From CAJMGO01 sp900557305 (GTDB lineage Bacteria; Bacillota_I; Bacilli_A; RF39; UBA660), in assembly GCA_905212975.1 (NCBI GenBank), contig CAJMGO010000012.1, positions 1-22,410 on the forward strand: a DNA stretch of 22,410 nt, written 5' to 3'. Below are positions 7,906-14,636 of this stretch, piece after piece. The notes beneath the pieces are model-generated. The model saw only the letters and a list, made by a program, of their open reading frames with translations. It searched no databases and was not told the DNA's origin. Positions within the stretch are counted from its first letter, which is position 1, and each line of letters begins with the position of its first letter. The position numbers and the translations under genes are program-made.

Positions 7906-8427
7906 ATGAGAGTTATAAGTGGTAAATATAAGGGGAGAATATTACAGGGGTTTGATATAGATGGTACTCGTCCAACTATGGATAGGGTTAAAGAATCGTT
8001 ATTTGGAATGATACAGAATAAAGTTAATGAAAGTATTTGTTTAGATTTATTTGCAGGTAGTGGAGCGCTTGGTATAGAAGCTTTAAGTAATGGGGCTAGT
8101 TTTTGCTACTTTGTTGATAAAAATAAAATTGCTATAAATACTCTTAAAAATAATTTAAATAATATTAATAATTATGAAATTATATGTGATGACTATAAGT
8201 GTGCTTTAAATAAATTAAAAATGAAAAAGTTTGATATAATTTTTTTAGATCCACCGTATAAACTTAATTTAATAAATGATTGTGTTGATTTTATTTTTAA
8301 AAATGATATGTTGAATATGGATGGTATTATTGTATGTGAAGCAGAGAATGAAGAGTTAGATGATTTATATAATGTAATTAAAGATAAGAAATATGGAAGT
8401 AAGAGAATAAGAATATATAAAAAATAA
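7906..8427 (+). CDS. rsmD: 16S rRNA (guanine(966)-N2)-methyltransferase RsmD
   Basis: 173 residues; methylates G966 of 16S rRNA using S-adenosylmethionine. The opening MRVISGKYKGR...TRPTMDRVKESLF is diagnostic of RsmD. SAM motif I is LDLFAGSGALGIEAL (46-60) and the catalytic motif IV is DPPY (115-118). The SD is AGGTGAA (7893-7899). In Bacillus it is followed by coaD; here the next gene is spoIIP. Its last codons form the left arm of the terminator. Confidence 0.92.
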   Translation: MRVISGKYKGRILQGFDIDGTRPTMDRVKESLFGMIQNKVNESICLDLFAGSGALGIEALSNGASFCYFVDKNKIAINTLKNNLNNINNYEIICDDYKCALNKLKMKKFDIIFLDPPYKLNLINDCVDFIFKNDMLNMDGIIVCEAENEELDDLYNVIKDKKYGSKRIRIYKK

Positions 8428-8444
8428 TTCTTATTCTTTTTTTT
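8401..8444 (+). terminator. Intrinsic terminator overlapping the rsmD 3' end
   Basis: The left arm 8401-8414 (ending GAATAAGAAT) lies within the last rsmD codons. The right arm ATTCTTATTCTTTT (8427-8440) follows the stop, with one G-T pair and a 12-nt loop, then T to 8444. Confidence 0.8.
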
Positions 8445-8449
8445 CGACA
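8443..8449 (-). promoter_or_regulatory. Spo0A box upstream of spoIIP
   Basis: TTCGACA is the exact complement of the 0A box TGTCGAA. It shares the 13-nt context TTTTTTTCGACAT with the copy before the sirA-like gene (6804-6816). It lies 43 nt before the spoIIP ATG. Further downstream, TATACTTT (8471-8478) with ATA 17 nt upstream (8451-8453) is a loose match to a sigma-E promoter, the known control of spoIIP in B. subtilis. Confidence 0.5.
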
Positions 8450-8492
8450 TATAAATTAATTATATTAGCTTATACTTTAATTGGTGAATTCT

Positions 8493-9479
8493 ATGAGGAA
8501 GAAATTTAAAGCTAGAAAGAAAATAAATTTATTAAAATTATTCTTTTGTATATTTTTTGTATTATTATTATTTTTGCTTTTTAAGAGTTTTATTTTAACT
8601 ACTAAATTAGCTTCATCTAATGAGGAGTTTTTAAATAAACTTTTAAATGATTCAAATCATTATATCTTATATAAAAATGTAAATGAAAATCCAATATATA
8701 GTTTTGTAAAGCTTATAACTAAAATAGATATAAAAGAACCTAAATCAATACTTGAGAAAAGTTTAAAATATAAGACTAATAATATGAATATATCTTATAC
8801 AGCAAGTGATGATGTATATAGTTTAAATTCTGATTATATTGAGGATACTAATAAAGATAATAATATAGAAAATCCAATAGTTTATATTTATAATACTCAT
8901 CAACTTGAAGAATATAATAAAACAAATTTAGAAGAATATAATATTAAACCAAATGTATTAATGGCTTCTTATATATTAAGGGAATATTTAAATCGCAATA
9001 ATATAAAAACTGTTGTTGAAACTGCTGATATAACTGATTTTTTAAATGTAAATGGATGGAATTATTCTAAGAGTTATAATGCTAGTCGTTTTTATTTAGA
9101 TGAAGCAATAAAAAAATATCCTAATTTAAAACTTATAATAGATCTTCATAGGGATGCTATAGAATATAATGTATCTACTGTAACTATAAATGATAAAAAA
9201 TATGCAAAAGTTTTATTTGTAGTTGGTCTTGATTATGAAAATTATCAACCTAATTTAGATTTAGCTAATTCTCTTAATAATTTAATTAATAGTAAATATC
9301 CAGGGTTAAGTAGAGGAGTATTAAAAAAGAGTGGTAAAAATGTTAATGGAATTTATAATCAAGATTTAAAAAATAATATAGTATTAATAGAGTGTGGAGG
9401 TTATCAAAATAATATTGATGAAGTTATGAATACTATGATTGCGTTATCAGATATAATAAAAATATATTTGGGGGTATAA
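8493..9479 (+). CDS. spoIIP: Stage II sporulation protein P (SpoIIP)
   Basis: 328 residues from ATG 8493 (SD GGTGA at 8483-8487, 5 nt away; the upstream in-frame TTG 8481 overlaps that SD). SpoIIP is a membrane-anchored amidase/endopeptidase that works with SpoIID and SpoIIM in septal peptidoglycan degradation during engulfment. A basic N-terminus and one membrane helix (about 15-36) precede a linker and the catalytic domain: VYIYNTHQLEEY (metal-binding His), NVLMASYILREYL, the helix with YLDEAIKKYPNLKLIIDLHRDAI (second metal site), and NIVLIECGGYQNNIDEV (catalytic Glu). All these are SpoIIP hallmarks. It is followed one base later by a small membrane protein, matching spoIIP-yqxA in Bacillus. 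Confidence 0.92.
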   Translation: MRKKFKARKKINLLKLFFCIFFVLLLFLLFKSFILTTKLASSNEEFLNKLLNDSNHYILYKNVNENPIYSFVKLITKIDIKEPKSILEKSLKYKTNNMNISYTASDDVYSLNSDYIEDTNKDNNIENPIVYIYNTHQLEEYNKTNLEEYNIKPNVLMASYILREYLNRNNIKTVVETADITDFLNVNGWNYSKSYNASRFYLDEAIKKYPNLKLIIDLHRDAIEYNVSTVTINDKKYAKVLFVVGLDYENYQPNLDLANSLNNLINSKYPGLSRGVLKKSGKNVNGIYNQDLKNNIVLIECGGYQNNIDEVMNTMIALSDIIKIYLGV

Positions 9480-9480
9480 T

Positions 9481-9819
9481 ATGAAAGAAAAAAAGAAAGT
9501 ATTAAATAAGATATTTAAAAGAATTTTTTTAGCTATTTTAATTGCTTTTACTGCAATTTATATATCTCAAGCAACTGGATATTATGAATATGAACAGCAT
9601 AAAAGTATTGTACTTACTAATGAACAAATAAAAAGATTTGAAAGTGATATAAAAGGTGGTAAAGATGTAGATGCTCTTTCGTATTTAAAAGAAGAAGAAA
9701 AGGATTATTCATCTAAAATATCTAATTTTGGTCTTAAATTATCTGATAATTTATCTAAATTAGTTAAGAATTTTCTTGATAAAACATTTAAAGTATTAAA
9801 TGATATGTTTACAGAATAA
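9481..9819 (+). CDS. Small single-pass membrane protein, possibly YqxA-like
   Basis: 112 residues. A basic start (KEKKKVLNKIFKR), one membrane helix (about 15-32), then a hydrophilic region ending in an amphipathic helix (SNFGLKLSDNLSKLVKNFLDKTFKVLNDMF). In B. subtilis the gene after spoIIP is yqxA (DUF3679), of similar size and plan, so this may be its counterpart; sequence similarity is weak, so the link is mainly positional. One base separates it from spoIIP, and GGGGG of the spoIIP end serves as SD. Confidence 0.6.
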   Translation: MKEKKKVLNKIFKRIFLAILIAFTAIYISQATGYYEYEQHKSIVLTNEQIKRFESDIKGGKDVDALSYLKEEEKDYSSKISNFGLKLSDNLSKLVKNFLDKTFKVLNDMFTE

Positions 9820-9841
9820 AGATAGATTTCTATCTTTTTTT
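9818..9841 (+). terminator. Intrinsic terminator after the spoIIP pair
   Basis: AAAGATAGA (9818-9826) pairs with TCTATCTTT (9829-9837), followed by T to 9841. In practice the loop is probably 4-6 nt. Confidence 0.85.
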
Positions 9842-9869
9842 GTTAAATTTTTACAAGTTATAAAAAACA

Positions 9870-9899
9870 GTTACATCAAACAAATGTTTGTGATAAAAT
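9870..9899 (+). promoter_or_regulatory. SOS promoter with LexA-type box in the spacer
   Basis: The -35 GTTACA (9870-9875) and extended -10 TGA-TAAAAT (9891-9899) are 18 nt apart. The spacer holds CAAACAAATGTTTG (9877-9890), which fits the Gram-positive LexA/DinR box CGAAC-RNRY-GTTCG with one symmetrical change in each arm. A repressor bound there would block RNA polymerase, so the downstream Y-family polymerase operon is predicted to be DNA-damage inducible. Confidence 0.75.
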
Positions 9900-9918
9900 G
9901 ATAATAGTGGTGAACGTT

Positions 9919-11385
9919 ATGAATAGAGTTTATATGTGTATAGATTTAAAAAGTTTTTATGCTTCAGTAGAATGTGTTGAAAGAGGTCTTGATCCACTTA
10001 CTACTAATTTGGTAGTTGCTGATGTAACTAGAACAGAAAAAACAATATGTCTTGCTGTAAGTCCATCTTTAAAAAGTTTAGGACTTCCTGGAAGAGCTAG
10101 ATTATTTGAGGTTGTACAAAAGGTAAGAAAGATTAATTATGAAAGAAAACAAAATTGTAGAAATAATAAGTTTAGTGGTAAATCTTATAATTCTTTAGAA
10201 TTAAATAAAAATAAGAATTTAGAATTAGATTATATAGTAGCTATTCCTAGAATGGAACTTTATATGAAATATAGCGCTAATATATATAAAATATATTTAA
10301 AGTATTTAGATAAATGTGATATACATATATATTCGATAGATGAAGTATTTTGTGATATTACAAATTATTTAAATTTATATAAATTAACAGAAGAACAGTT
10401 AGCTACAAAAATAATTAAGGATATATATGATACAACTGGTATAACAGCAACATGTGGTATAGGGACTAATTTATATTTAGCTAAAGTAGCAATGGATATT
10501 GTAGCAAAACACAAAACTCCAAATGAATTTGGTGTTAGGATTGCTTCTTTAGATGAAAAATCTTATAGAAAAGAATTATGGGCTCATAAACCATTGACTG
10601 ATTTTTGGAGAGTTGGAAGAGGGTATGCTAAAAAATTAGAAGGGATGAATATATATACTATGGGTGATATTGCTCTTTTATCTTTAAAAGATGAATTTAA
10701 ATTATATGAAATGTTTGGAGTTAATGCAGAATTATTAATTGATCATGCATGGGGATATGAATCTTGCAGTATTGAAGCTATAAAAAAATATAAACCACTT
10801 TTTAATTCAATTTCTAAAGGACAAGTATTGCACTGTCCATATAATTATGAATCAGCAAAGTTAATAGTAAGAGAGATGACTGATCAATTATGTTTGAATT
10901 TAACATCAAAGAATCTTTTAACAAATTCTATTACTTTATATTTGGGTTATGATGTAGAAAATTTGAGTTTTTATGATGGAGATATAGTAAAAGATTTTTA
11001 TGGCAGAAATATTCCAAAACCATCTCATGGTACAGTAACTTTAGATCATAAGACATCATCATTTAAAACAATAAGTCAAGAGGTTATAAAGCTATATGAA
11101 AAAATAGCAAATAAAAATTTATTTATAAAAAGAATTAATATCTCTGCTAATTTTTTAGAAAATAAAGAAAATGTTAAACCAATACATAAACAATATGATA
11201 TATTTTCTTTATCTGATGATTTTAAAGAACAATTAAAAAGTGAAAATGAAGATAATGAGATACAAAATATTGTATTAGATATAAAAAAGAGATATGGTAA
11301 AAATTCTATATTAAGTGGAATGGATTTAGAAAAAGGAGGAACTACAATTGAAAGAAATAATCAAATTGGAGGGCATAGAAGATAA
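9919..11385 (+). CDS. uvrX: Y-family translesion DNA polymerase (UmuC/UvrX type)
   Basis: 488 residues from ATG 9919 (SD GTGGTGA at 9907-9913). Y-family polymerases copy past damaged bases. The first catalytic Asp is in CIDLKSFYASVECVERG (D9), and the second pair in YSIDEVFCDIT (D141, E142). ATCGIGTNLYLAKVAMDIVAKH and DFWRVGRGYAKKLEGMNIYTMGD mark the palm and thumb/HhH region, followed by the little-finger domain. The VADVTRTEKTICLAVSPSLKSLGLPGRARLFEV segment is typical of the Firmicutes UvrX/YqjW group rather than short DinB. The partner YolD-like gene overlaps its 3' end, as in B. subtilis yqjW-yqzH/uvrX-yolD pairs. Control by the LexA box is predicted. Confidence 0.9.
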   Translation: MNRVYMCIDLKSFYASVECVERGLDPLTTNLVVADVTRTEKTICLAVSPSLKSLGLPGRARLFEVVQKVRKINYERKQNCRNNKFSGKSYNSLELNKNKNLELDYIVAIPRMELYMKYSANIYKIYLKYLDKCDIHIYSIDEVFCDITNYLNLYKLTEEQLATKIIKDIYDTTGITATCGIGTNLYLAKVAMDIVAKHKTPNEFGVRIASLDEKSYRKELWAHKPLTDFWRVGRGYAKKLEGMNIYTMGDIALLSLKDEFKLYEMFGVNAELLIDHAWGYESCSIEAIKKYKPLFNSISKGQVLHCPYNYESAKLIVREMTDQLCLNLTSKNLLTNSITLYLGYDVENLSFYDGDIVKDFYGRNIPKPSHGTVTLDHKTSSFKTISQEVIKLYEKIANKNLFIKRINISANFLENKENVKPIHKQYDIFSLSDDFKEQLKSENEDNEIQNIVLDIKKRYGKNSILSGMDLEKGGTTIERNNQIGGHRR

Positions 11386-11758
11386 ATACAGGAGTATTAT
11401 TAATTTAGATTATGATATTAGATATCATAAAAGAATGTCTACATTATCAAGAGCAGGTCAATTTTTACCTTTTTCTGCTTTAGAAGGGTATAATGATTAT
11501 ATAAATGAAATTAACAAAATAAGTGATTCAATAAAAGAATTAGATGAAAATAAAAAAGAAATAATAAATAGTAAAATTAATTATATAAATAAAAATATAA
11601 AACTAAAGCCTATAATTAAAATAACTTATTTTGATAGTAATATTAAAAAATACATAACTATAGAAAATAGTGCTATTAAGGTAGATAAATATAATAGAAA
11701 AATAATACTTAATAATATTAAGATAAACTTTGATGATATTTTAGATATAAATTTATAA
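11348..11758 (+). CDS. YolD-like protein (partner of the Y-family polymerase)
   Basis: 136 residues. The start is TTG at 11348, supported by a strong SD AAGGAGGA (11333-11340), 7 nt away and inside the polymerase gene; the genes overlap by 38 nt. The sequence carries the YolD-like pattern: RMSTLSRAGQFLPFSALEGY near 29-48, a helical middle, then the beta-rich end IKITYFDSNIKKYITIENSAIKVDKYNRKIILNNIKINFDDILDI. YolD-like proteins are encoded next to UvrX-type polymerases, and the family fold resembles UmuD-like partners in its proposed role. The mechanism is not established. Confidence 0.8.
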   Translation: MKEIIKLEGIEDKYRSIINLDYDIRYHKRMSTLSRAGQFLPFSALEGYNDYINEINKISDSIKELDENKKEIINSKINYINKNIKLKPIIKITYFDSNIKKYITIENSAIKVDKYNRKIILNNIKINFDDILDINL

Positions 11759-11764
11759 ATTTTA

Positions 11765-11793
11765 TTTACTTTTTAGATAATGTATGGTATATT
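11765..11793 (+). promoter_or_regulatory. SigA-type promoter of perR-rubrerythrin
   Basis: TTTACT (11765-11770) and TATATT (11788-11793) are 17 nt apart. The predicted start, near 11800, falls inside the operator at 11796-11814. Confidence 0.65.
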
Positions 11794-11795
11794 TA

Positions 11796-11814
11796 AATAG
11801 TAATCATTACTATT
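11796..11814. promoter_or_regulatory. Per/Fur-type operator
   Basis: AATAGTAATCATTACTATT is a perfect 9-1-9 inverted repeat. Its core TAATnATTA equals the centre of Per and Fur boxes (TTATAATnATTATAA and TGATAATnATTATCA). It spans the predicted transcription start and ends just before the SD AAGGAG, so the Fur-family regulator encoded next is likely to repress its own operon. Confidence 0.72.
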
Positions 11815-11825
11815 AAGGAGATATT

Positions 11826-12191
11826 ATGAGACAAACTAAACAAAATATTTTAATACTAGATATTATAAATAATAGTTATAATCATCCAACTGCTTATGAC
11901 ATATATTTAATATGTAAAAATGAAATGCCTAATATAAGTTTAGGTACTGTTTATAGAAATTTAAATAATCTAGTTGAGAGTAGTAAAATATTAAGAATTA
12001 AGATGCCAAATAATATTGATAGATATGATAAGATTTATAATAAACATGCACATTTTATTTGTATAAAATGTAATAAGGTTATTGATATATTTGATAAATT
12101 TAATATAGATTATAAATCTTTAAATGAAGATGTATTGGATTACGAAATAAATTTTAAAGGAATTTGTAGTAAATGTAAGAAGGAGAATTAA
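11826..12191 (+). CDS. perR: Fur-family transcriptional regulator, PerR-like
   Basis: 121 residues. A winged helix (TKQNILILDIINN...HPTAYDIYLICKNEMPNISLGTVYRNLNNLVE) precedes the dimerisation domain. Regulatory-metal ligands typical of PerR/Fur are visible: H20 of HPTA, D68 of DRYD, and H74/H76 of KHAHFIC. The structural zinc site is C79-x2-C82 and C114-x2-C117. PerR senses peroxide by metal-catalysed oxidation of His. The call PerR rather than Fur or Zur rests on the rubrerythrin partner and box type. SD AAGGAG; autoregulation is predicted from the operator at 11796. Confidence 0.85.
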   Translation: MRQTKQNILILDIINNSYNHPTAYDIYLICKNEMPNISLGTVYRNLNNLVESSKILRIKMPNNIDRYDKIYNKHAHFICIKCNKVIDIFDKFNIDYKSLNEDVLDYEINFKGICSKCKKEN

Positions 12192-12192
12192 T

Positions 12193-12732
12193 ATGGAATT
12201 AAAGGAAAGTAAAACATATCAAAATTTATTAACAGCTTTTGCTGGAGAAAGTCAAGCAAGAAATAAATATACATATTTTGCTAGTAAAGCAAAAAAAGAA
12301 GGTTATGAACAAATTGCTGCTATATTTGAAGAAACAGCTAATAATGAAAAAGAACATGCTAAAATGTGGTTTAAAGAATTAATGGGTGGAGATATTTTAT
12401 CTACTAAAGAAAATCTTAAAATGGCTGCTGAAGGAGAAAACTATGAATATACAGATATGTATGTTGATTTTGCTAAAACAGCTCGTGAAGAAGGATTTGA
12501 AAGATTAGCTTTCTTATTTGAAAGTGTTGCTGCTATAGAAAAAGAACATGAAGAAAGATATTTAAAACTTTTAGATAATATTGAAGATGGAATAGTATTT
12601 AGTCGTGATGATGAAAGAATTTGGAAATGTCGTAATTGTGGTCATGTGGTAATAGGTAAGTATGCTCCAGAGGTATGTCCAGTATGTAATCATCCTCAAA
12701 GTTATTTTGAAATAAAAGCAGAAAATTATTAA
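12193..12732 (+). CDS. rbr: Rubrerythrin
   Basis: 179 residues; a non-heme di-iron NADH peroxidase that removes hydrogen peroxide in anaerobes. A four-helix diiron domain shows FAGESQARNKYTYFA, EETANNEKEHAKMW, TAREEGFERLAFLFESVAAIEKEHEERY with the expected Glu/His ligands. The C-terminal rubredoxin domain has WKCRNCGHV...APEVCPVCNHP with its four iron-binding Cys. It is one base from the perR stop, with SD AAGGAG (12180-12185). As the only partner of PerR here, it is the expected target of peroxide derepression. Confidence 0.95.
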   Translation: MELKESKTYQNLLTAFAGESQARNKYTYFASKAKKEGYEQIAAIFEETANNEKEHAKMWFKELMGGDILSTKENLKMAAEGENYEYTDMYVDFAKTAREEGFERLAFLFESVAAIEKEHEERYLKLLDNIEDGIVFSRDDERIWKCRNCGHVVIGKYAPEVCPVCNHPQSYFEIKAENY

Positions 12733-12744
12733 TAAAATTTTAAG

Positions 12745-12774
12745 TATAAAATCAACCACCTGGTTGATTTTATA
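12745..12774 (+). terminator. Strong hairpin after rubrerythrin
   Basis: TATAAAATCAACC (12745-12757), loop ACCT, and the exact complement (12762-12774) form a 13-bp stem. No T-run follows; the next bases are TTGACT, the -35 of the next promoter. It is probably a terminator or mRNA-end barrier, of uncertain efficiency. Confidence 0.55.
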
Positions 12775-12803
12775 TTGACTTTTAAATATATTTAATATAA
12801 AAT
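12775..12803 (+). promoter_or_regulatory. SigA-type promoter for the 12835 gene
   Basis: TTGACT (12775-12780) and TAAAAT (12798-12803) are 17 nt apart. The -35 is directly next to the rubrerythrin hairpin, so termination and reinitiation are packed together. Confidence 0.7.
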
Positions 12804-12834
12804 ACAACTTAATTTTAAGGAGATGTTATTTATA

Positions 12835-13425
12835 ATGATCAGTAATTATTTCAAAAATTTACAAACTCAATTTTTTAGTGCAAAAGGATATACTCAATTT
12901 GGTGATTTAACGGGTAGTCTTAATGATGAATTTGATATATGGATATCTAATATGGAAAATAATATAAAAACGTATAGAGAAATACTTAATGATTTAAGTA
13001 TAAATTATAATAGTAGTGAATGTGTTGAAATAGGTAAAGGTTCTATTGATACTATTGTTAAACCAAATGAGCTAATTTATTTAAAAACTCCATATGATTT
13101 ATCGTTTGAAAATAATAAAGATTATAATTTTGTAAAAAATGAAAGTGATAAACAATTTAATTCTTTTTTTACTCATAATCCATATATTATAAGTGATATA
13201 GCAAAGTATAGAAAAATAGTTAAAAATAGATATGGAGTATGTGTTGGGGTATTTGGAAATAACTCTGATGAAGATAGAAAAAGAAAAATTAAAGAAATTA
13301 AATTGTTAAAAGCTACTTTTTTGATTGATGGATTGGATGGTTTAATTAAAGAATTTGATATGGTAATAGATGATCAATATTTTGATATATTATCAATTGA
13401 ACCACAAAAATTAATAAAAAAATAG
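12835..13425 (+). CDS. Protein of unknown function
   Basis: 196 residues from ATG 12835; the in-frame ATG at 12823 touches the SD AAGGAG (12817-12822) with no spacer, so the later start is preferred (12 nt spacing, somewhat long). Soluble, charged, no signal peptide or membrane helix. A helical N-terminal part (FDIWISNMENNIKTYREILNDL) is followed by a region with many aromatic residues and a C-terminal mixed alpha/beta part (KNRYGVCVGVFGNNSDEDRKRKIKEIKLLKATFLIDGLD). I do not recognise a family. It has its own promoter and is followed 22 nt later by the lipid kinase gene, so the two may share a transcript. Confidence 0.75.
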   Translation: MISNYFKNLQTQFFSAKGYTQFGDLTGSLNDEFDIWISNMENNIKTYREILNDLSINYNSSECVEIGKGSIDTIVKPNELIYLKTPYDLSFENNKDYNFVKNESDKQFNSFFTHNPYIISDIAKYRKIVKNRYGVCVGVFGNNSDEDRKRKIKEIKLLKATFLIDGLDGLIKEFDMVIDDQYFDILSIEPQKLIKK

Positions 13426-13447
13426 TAAAGTATAAAAGGGGTGCTTT

Positions 13448-14371
13448 ATGAAAAAATGCGTTTTGATATATAATCCTAATAGTGGTAAGGGAAGAGCTAG
13501 GGTAGAAAAAAATATAGAAAAAATAAAACAAAAGTTTTTTCTTCATGGATATGAATTAGAAATAATTCCTACAAAATATAAAGGCCATGCATCTTCTATA
13601 GTTAAAGAGTTAAAAAATATTGATTTGGTTGTATCTATTGGAGGAGATGGAACTTTTAATGAGGTAATGAATGGTAACTTTAAAAGAAAAAACAAAATTC
13701 TGTTATCTCATATACCTATTGGTACTGCTAATGATTTAGGAAATATGTTTGGATATGGAAAAAATTTGTTAAAAAATATAGATTTACTTTTAAATGGTTC
13801 TGTAAAAAATATAGATATATGTACAATAAATGGTCAACCTTTTTCATATTGTGCTGCATTTGGAAACTTTGTAAATATTTCGTATGAAACTCCAAGAAGT
13901 TTAAAGAAAAAAATAGGCTATTTAGCGTACTTGGTAACTGGATTTAAAAACCTTTTAAATAAAAATAAAATTTATGATGTAGAGTATATGGTTAATGGTA
14001 AAAAATATAAAAATTCTATGTCATTTGTTATAATGTCAAATTCTAGCAGTGTTGCTGGAATAAAGAATTTATATAAAAATGTAAAAATAGATGATAATGT
14101 TTTTGAAGTATTGATATGTAGTTTTAATAAAAAGATAGAAATTATTAAGATTTTATATTATTTGTTTTCAAGGAAAATTTATAAGTCTTCATATTTTAAG
14201 TGCTATAAGACTTCTGATTTTAAAATTAAATTTAAAAATAATGGTATTTATAAATGGAGTATTGATGGTGAAAAGTATGAAACAAATAATATTTGTGATA
14301 TAAAAATAGAAAAAAATTTGGAAATGATTATTCCTAATAAAAATATTTCTACGTTATTTAAGGTCCAGTAA
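13448..14371 (+). CDS. Diacylglycerol kinase-family lipid kinase (DagK/YegS type)
   Basis: 307 residues; phosphorylates a lipid such as diacylglycerol, returning it to phospholipid synthesis at the membrane. The opening CVLIYNPNSGKGRA is the DAGK-catalytic start. VVSIGGDGTFNEVMNG is the ATP-binding GGDGT motif, and HIPIGTANDLGNMFGYG the family substrate-loop signature. The end SIDGEKYE is the conserved lipid-kinase DGE. SD AAAGGGGTG. In B. subtilis DgkB recycles diacylglycerol from lipoteichoic acid synthesis; that role is likely but not shown. The stop codon lies inside a separate open stretch that looks like a gene remnant. Confidence 0.9.
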   Translation: MKKCVLIYNPNSGKGRARVEKNIEKIKQKFFLHGYELEIIPTKYKGHASSIVKELKNIDLVVSIGGDGTFNEVMNGNFKRKNKILLSHIPIGTANDLGNMFGYGKNLLKNIDLLLNGSVKNIDICTINGQPFSYCAAFGNFVNISYETPRSLKKKIGYLAYLVTGFKNLLNKNKIYDVEYMVNGKKYKNSMSFVIMSNSSSVAGIKNLYKNVKIDDNVFEVLICSFNKKIEIIKILYYLFSRKIYKSSYFKCYKTSDFKIKFKNNGIYKWSIDGEKYETNNICDIKIEKNLEMIIPNKNISTLFKVQ

Positions 14372-14598
14372 TATCAGAATGTATAAAAAATGATCCTAAA
14401 AGAGAAGCAATTGCTGAAACATATTTTTTAAATTATATTCAACCTATTTGTGAAATGTTAAAAACGGGGAAACCATTAACTGCAATAGAAAAATACAAAG
14501 AAATGGTTAATGAACTTAAAGTATTTTATAATATACATGATGTAGAATATGATGAAAATGAGAAAGTTACTGGAAAAGGTTATTTATTAAAAAGGTAA
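14362..14598 (+). pseudogene. Truncated 3' gene remnant without a start
   Basis: A frame opens immediately after TAA 14359-14361 and runs 78 codons to TAA 14596-14598, offset from the kinase frame by one base. It reads as protein (for example DPKREAIAETYFLNYIQPIC and TAIEKYKEMVNELKVFYNI), helical with normal codon use for this genome. There is no usable start: the first ATG (14455) has no SD. I do not recognise the family. It is best read as the C-terminal end of a gene whose front was lost when it was joined to the kinase gene, or as decay of a once separate gene. Confidence 0.5.
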
Positions 14599-14636
14599 AA
14601 TAAATAATCTTTTTTCATATAATTTAATGGTGGTAT

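Noticed and set aside
8193..8450. Minus-strand frame over the rsmD end
   Set aside because: It opposes conserved RsmD motifs and crosses the rsmD terminator.
12571..12807. Minus-strand frame over the rubrerythrin 3' end
   Set aside because: It opposes the rubredoxin domain codons and reads through the terminator-like hairpin.
13346..13546. Minus-strand frame between the 12835 gene and the lipid kinase
   Set aside because: Low-complexity Phe/Leu/Tyr product from A-rich coding sequence on the other strand; opposes the kinase nucleotide-binding start.
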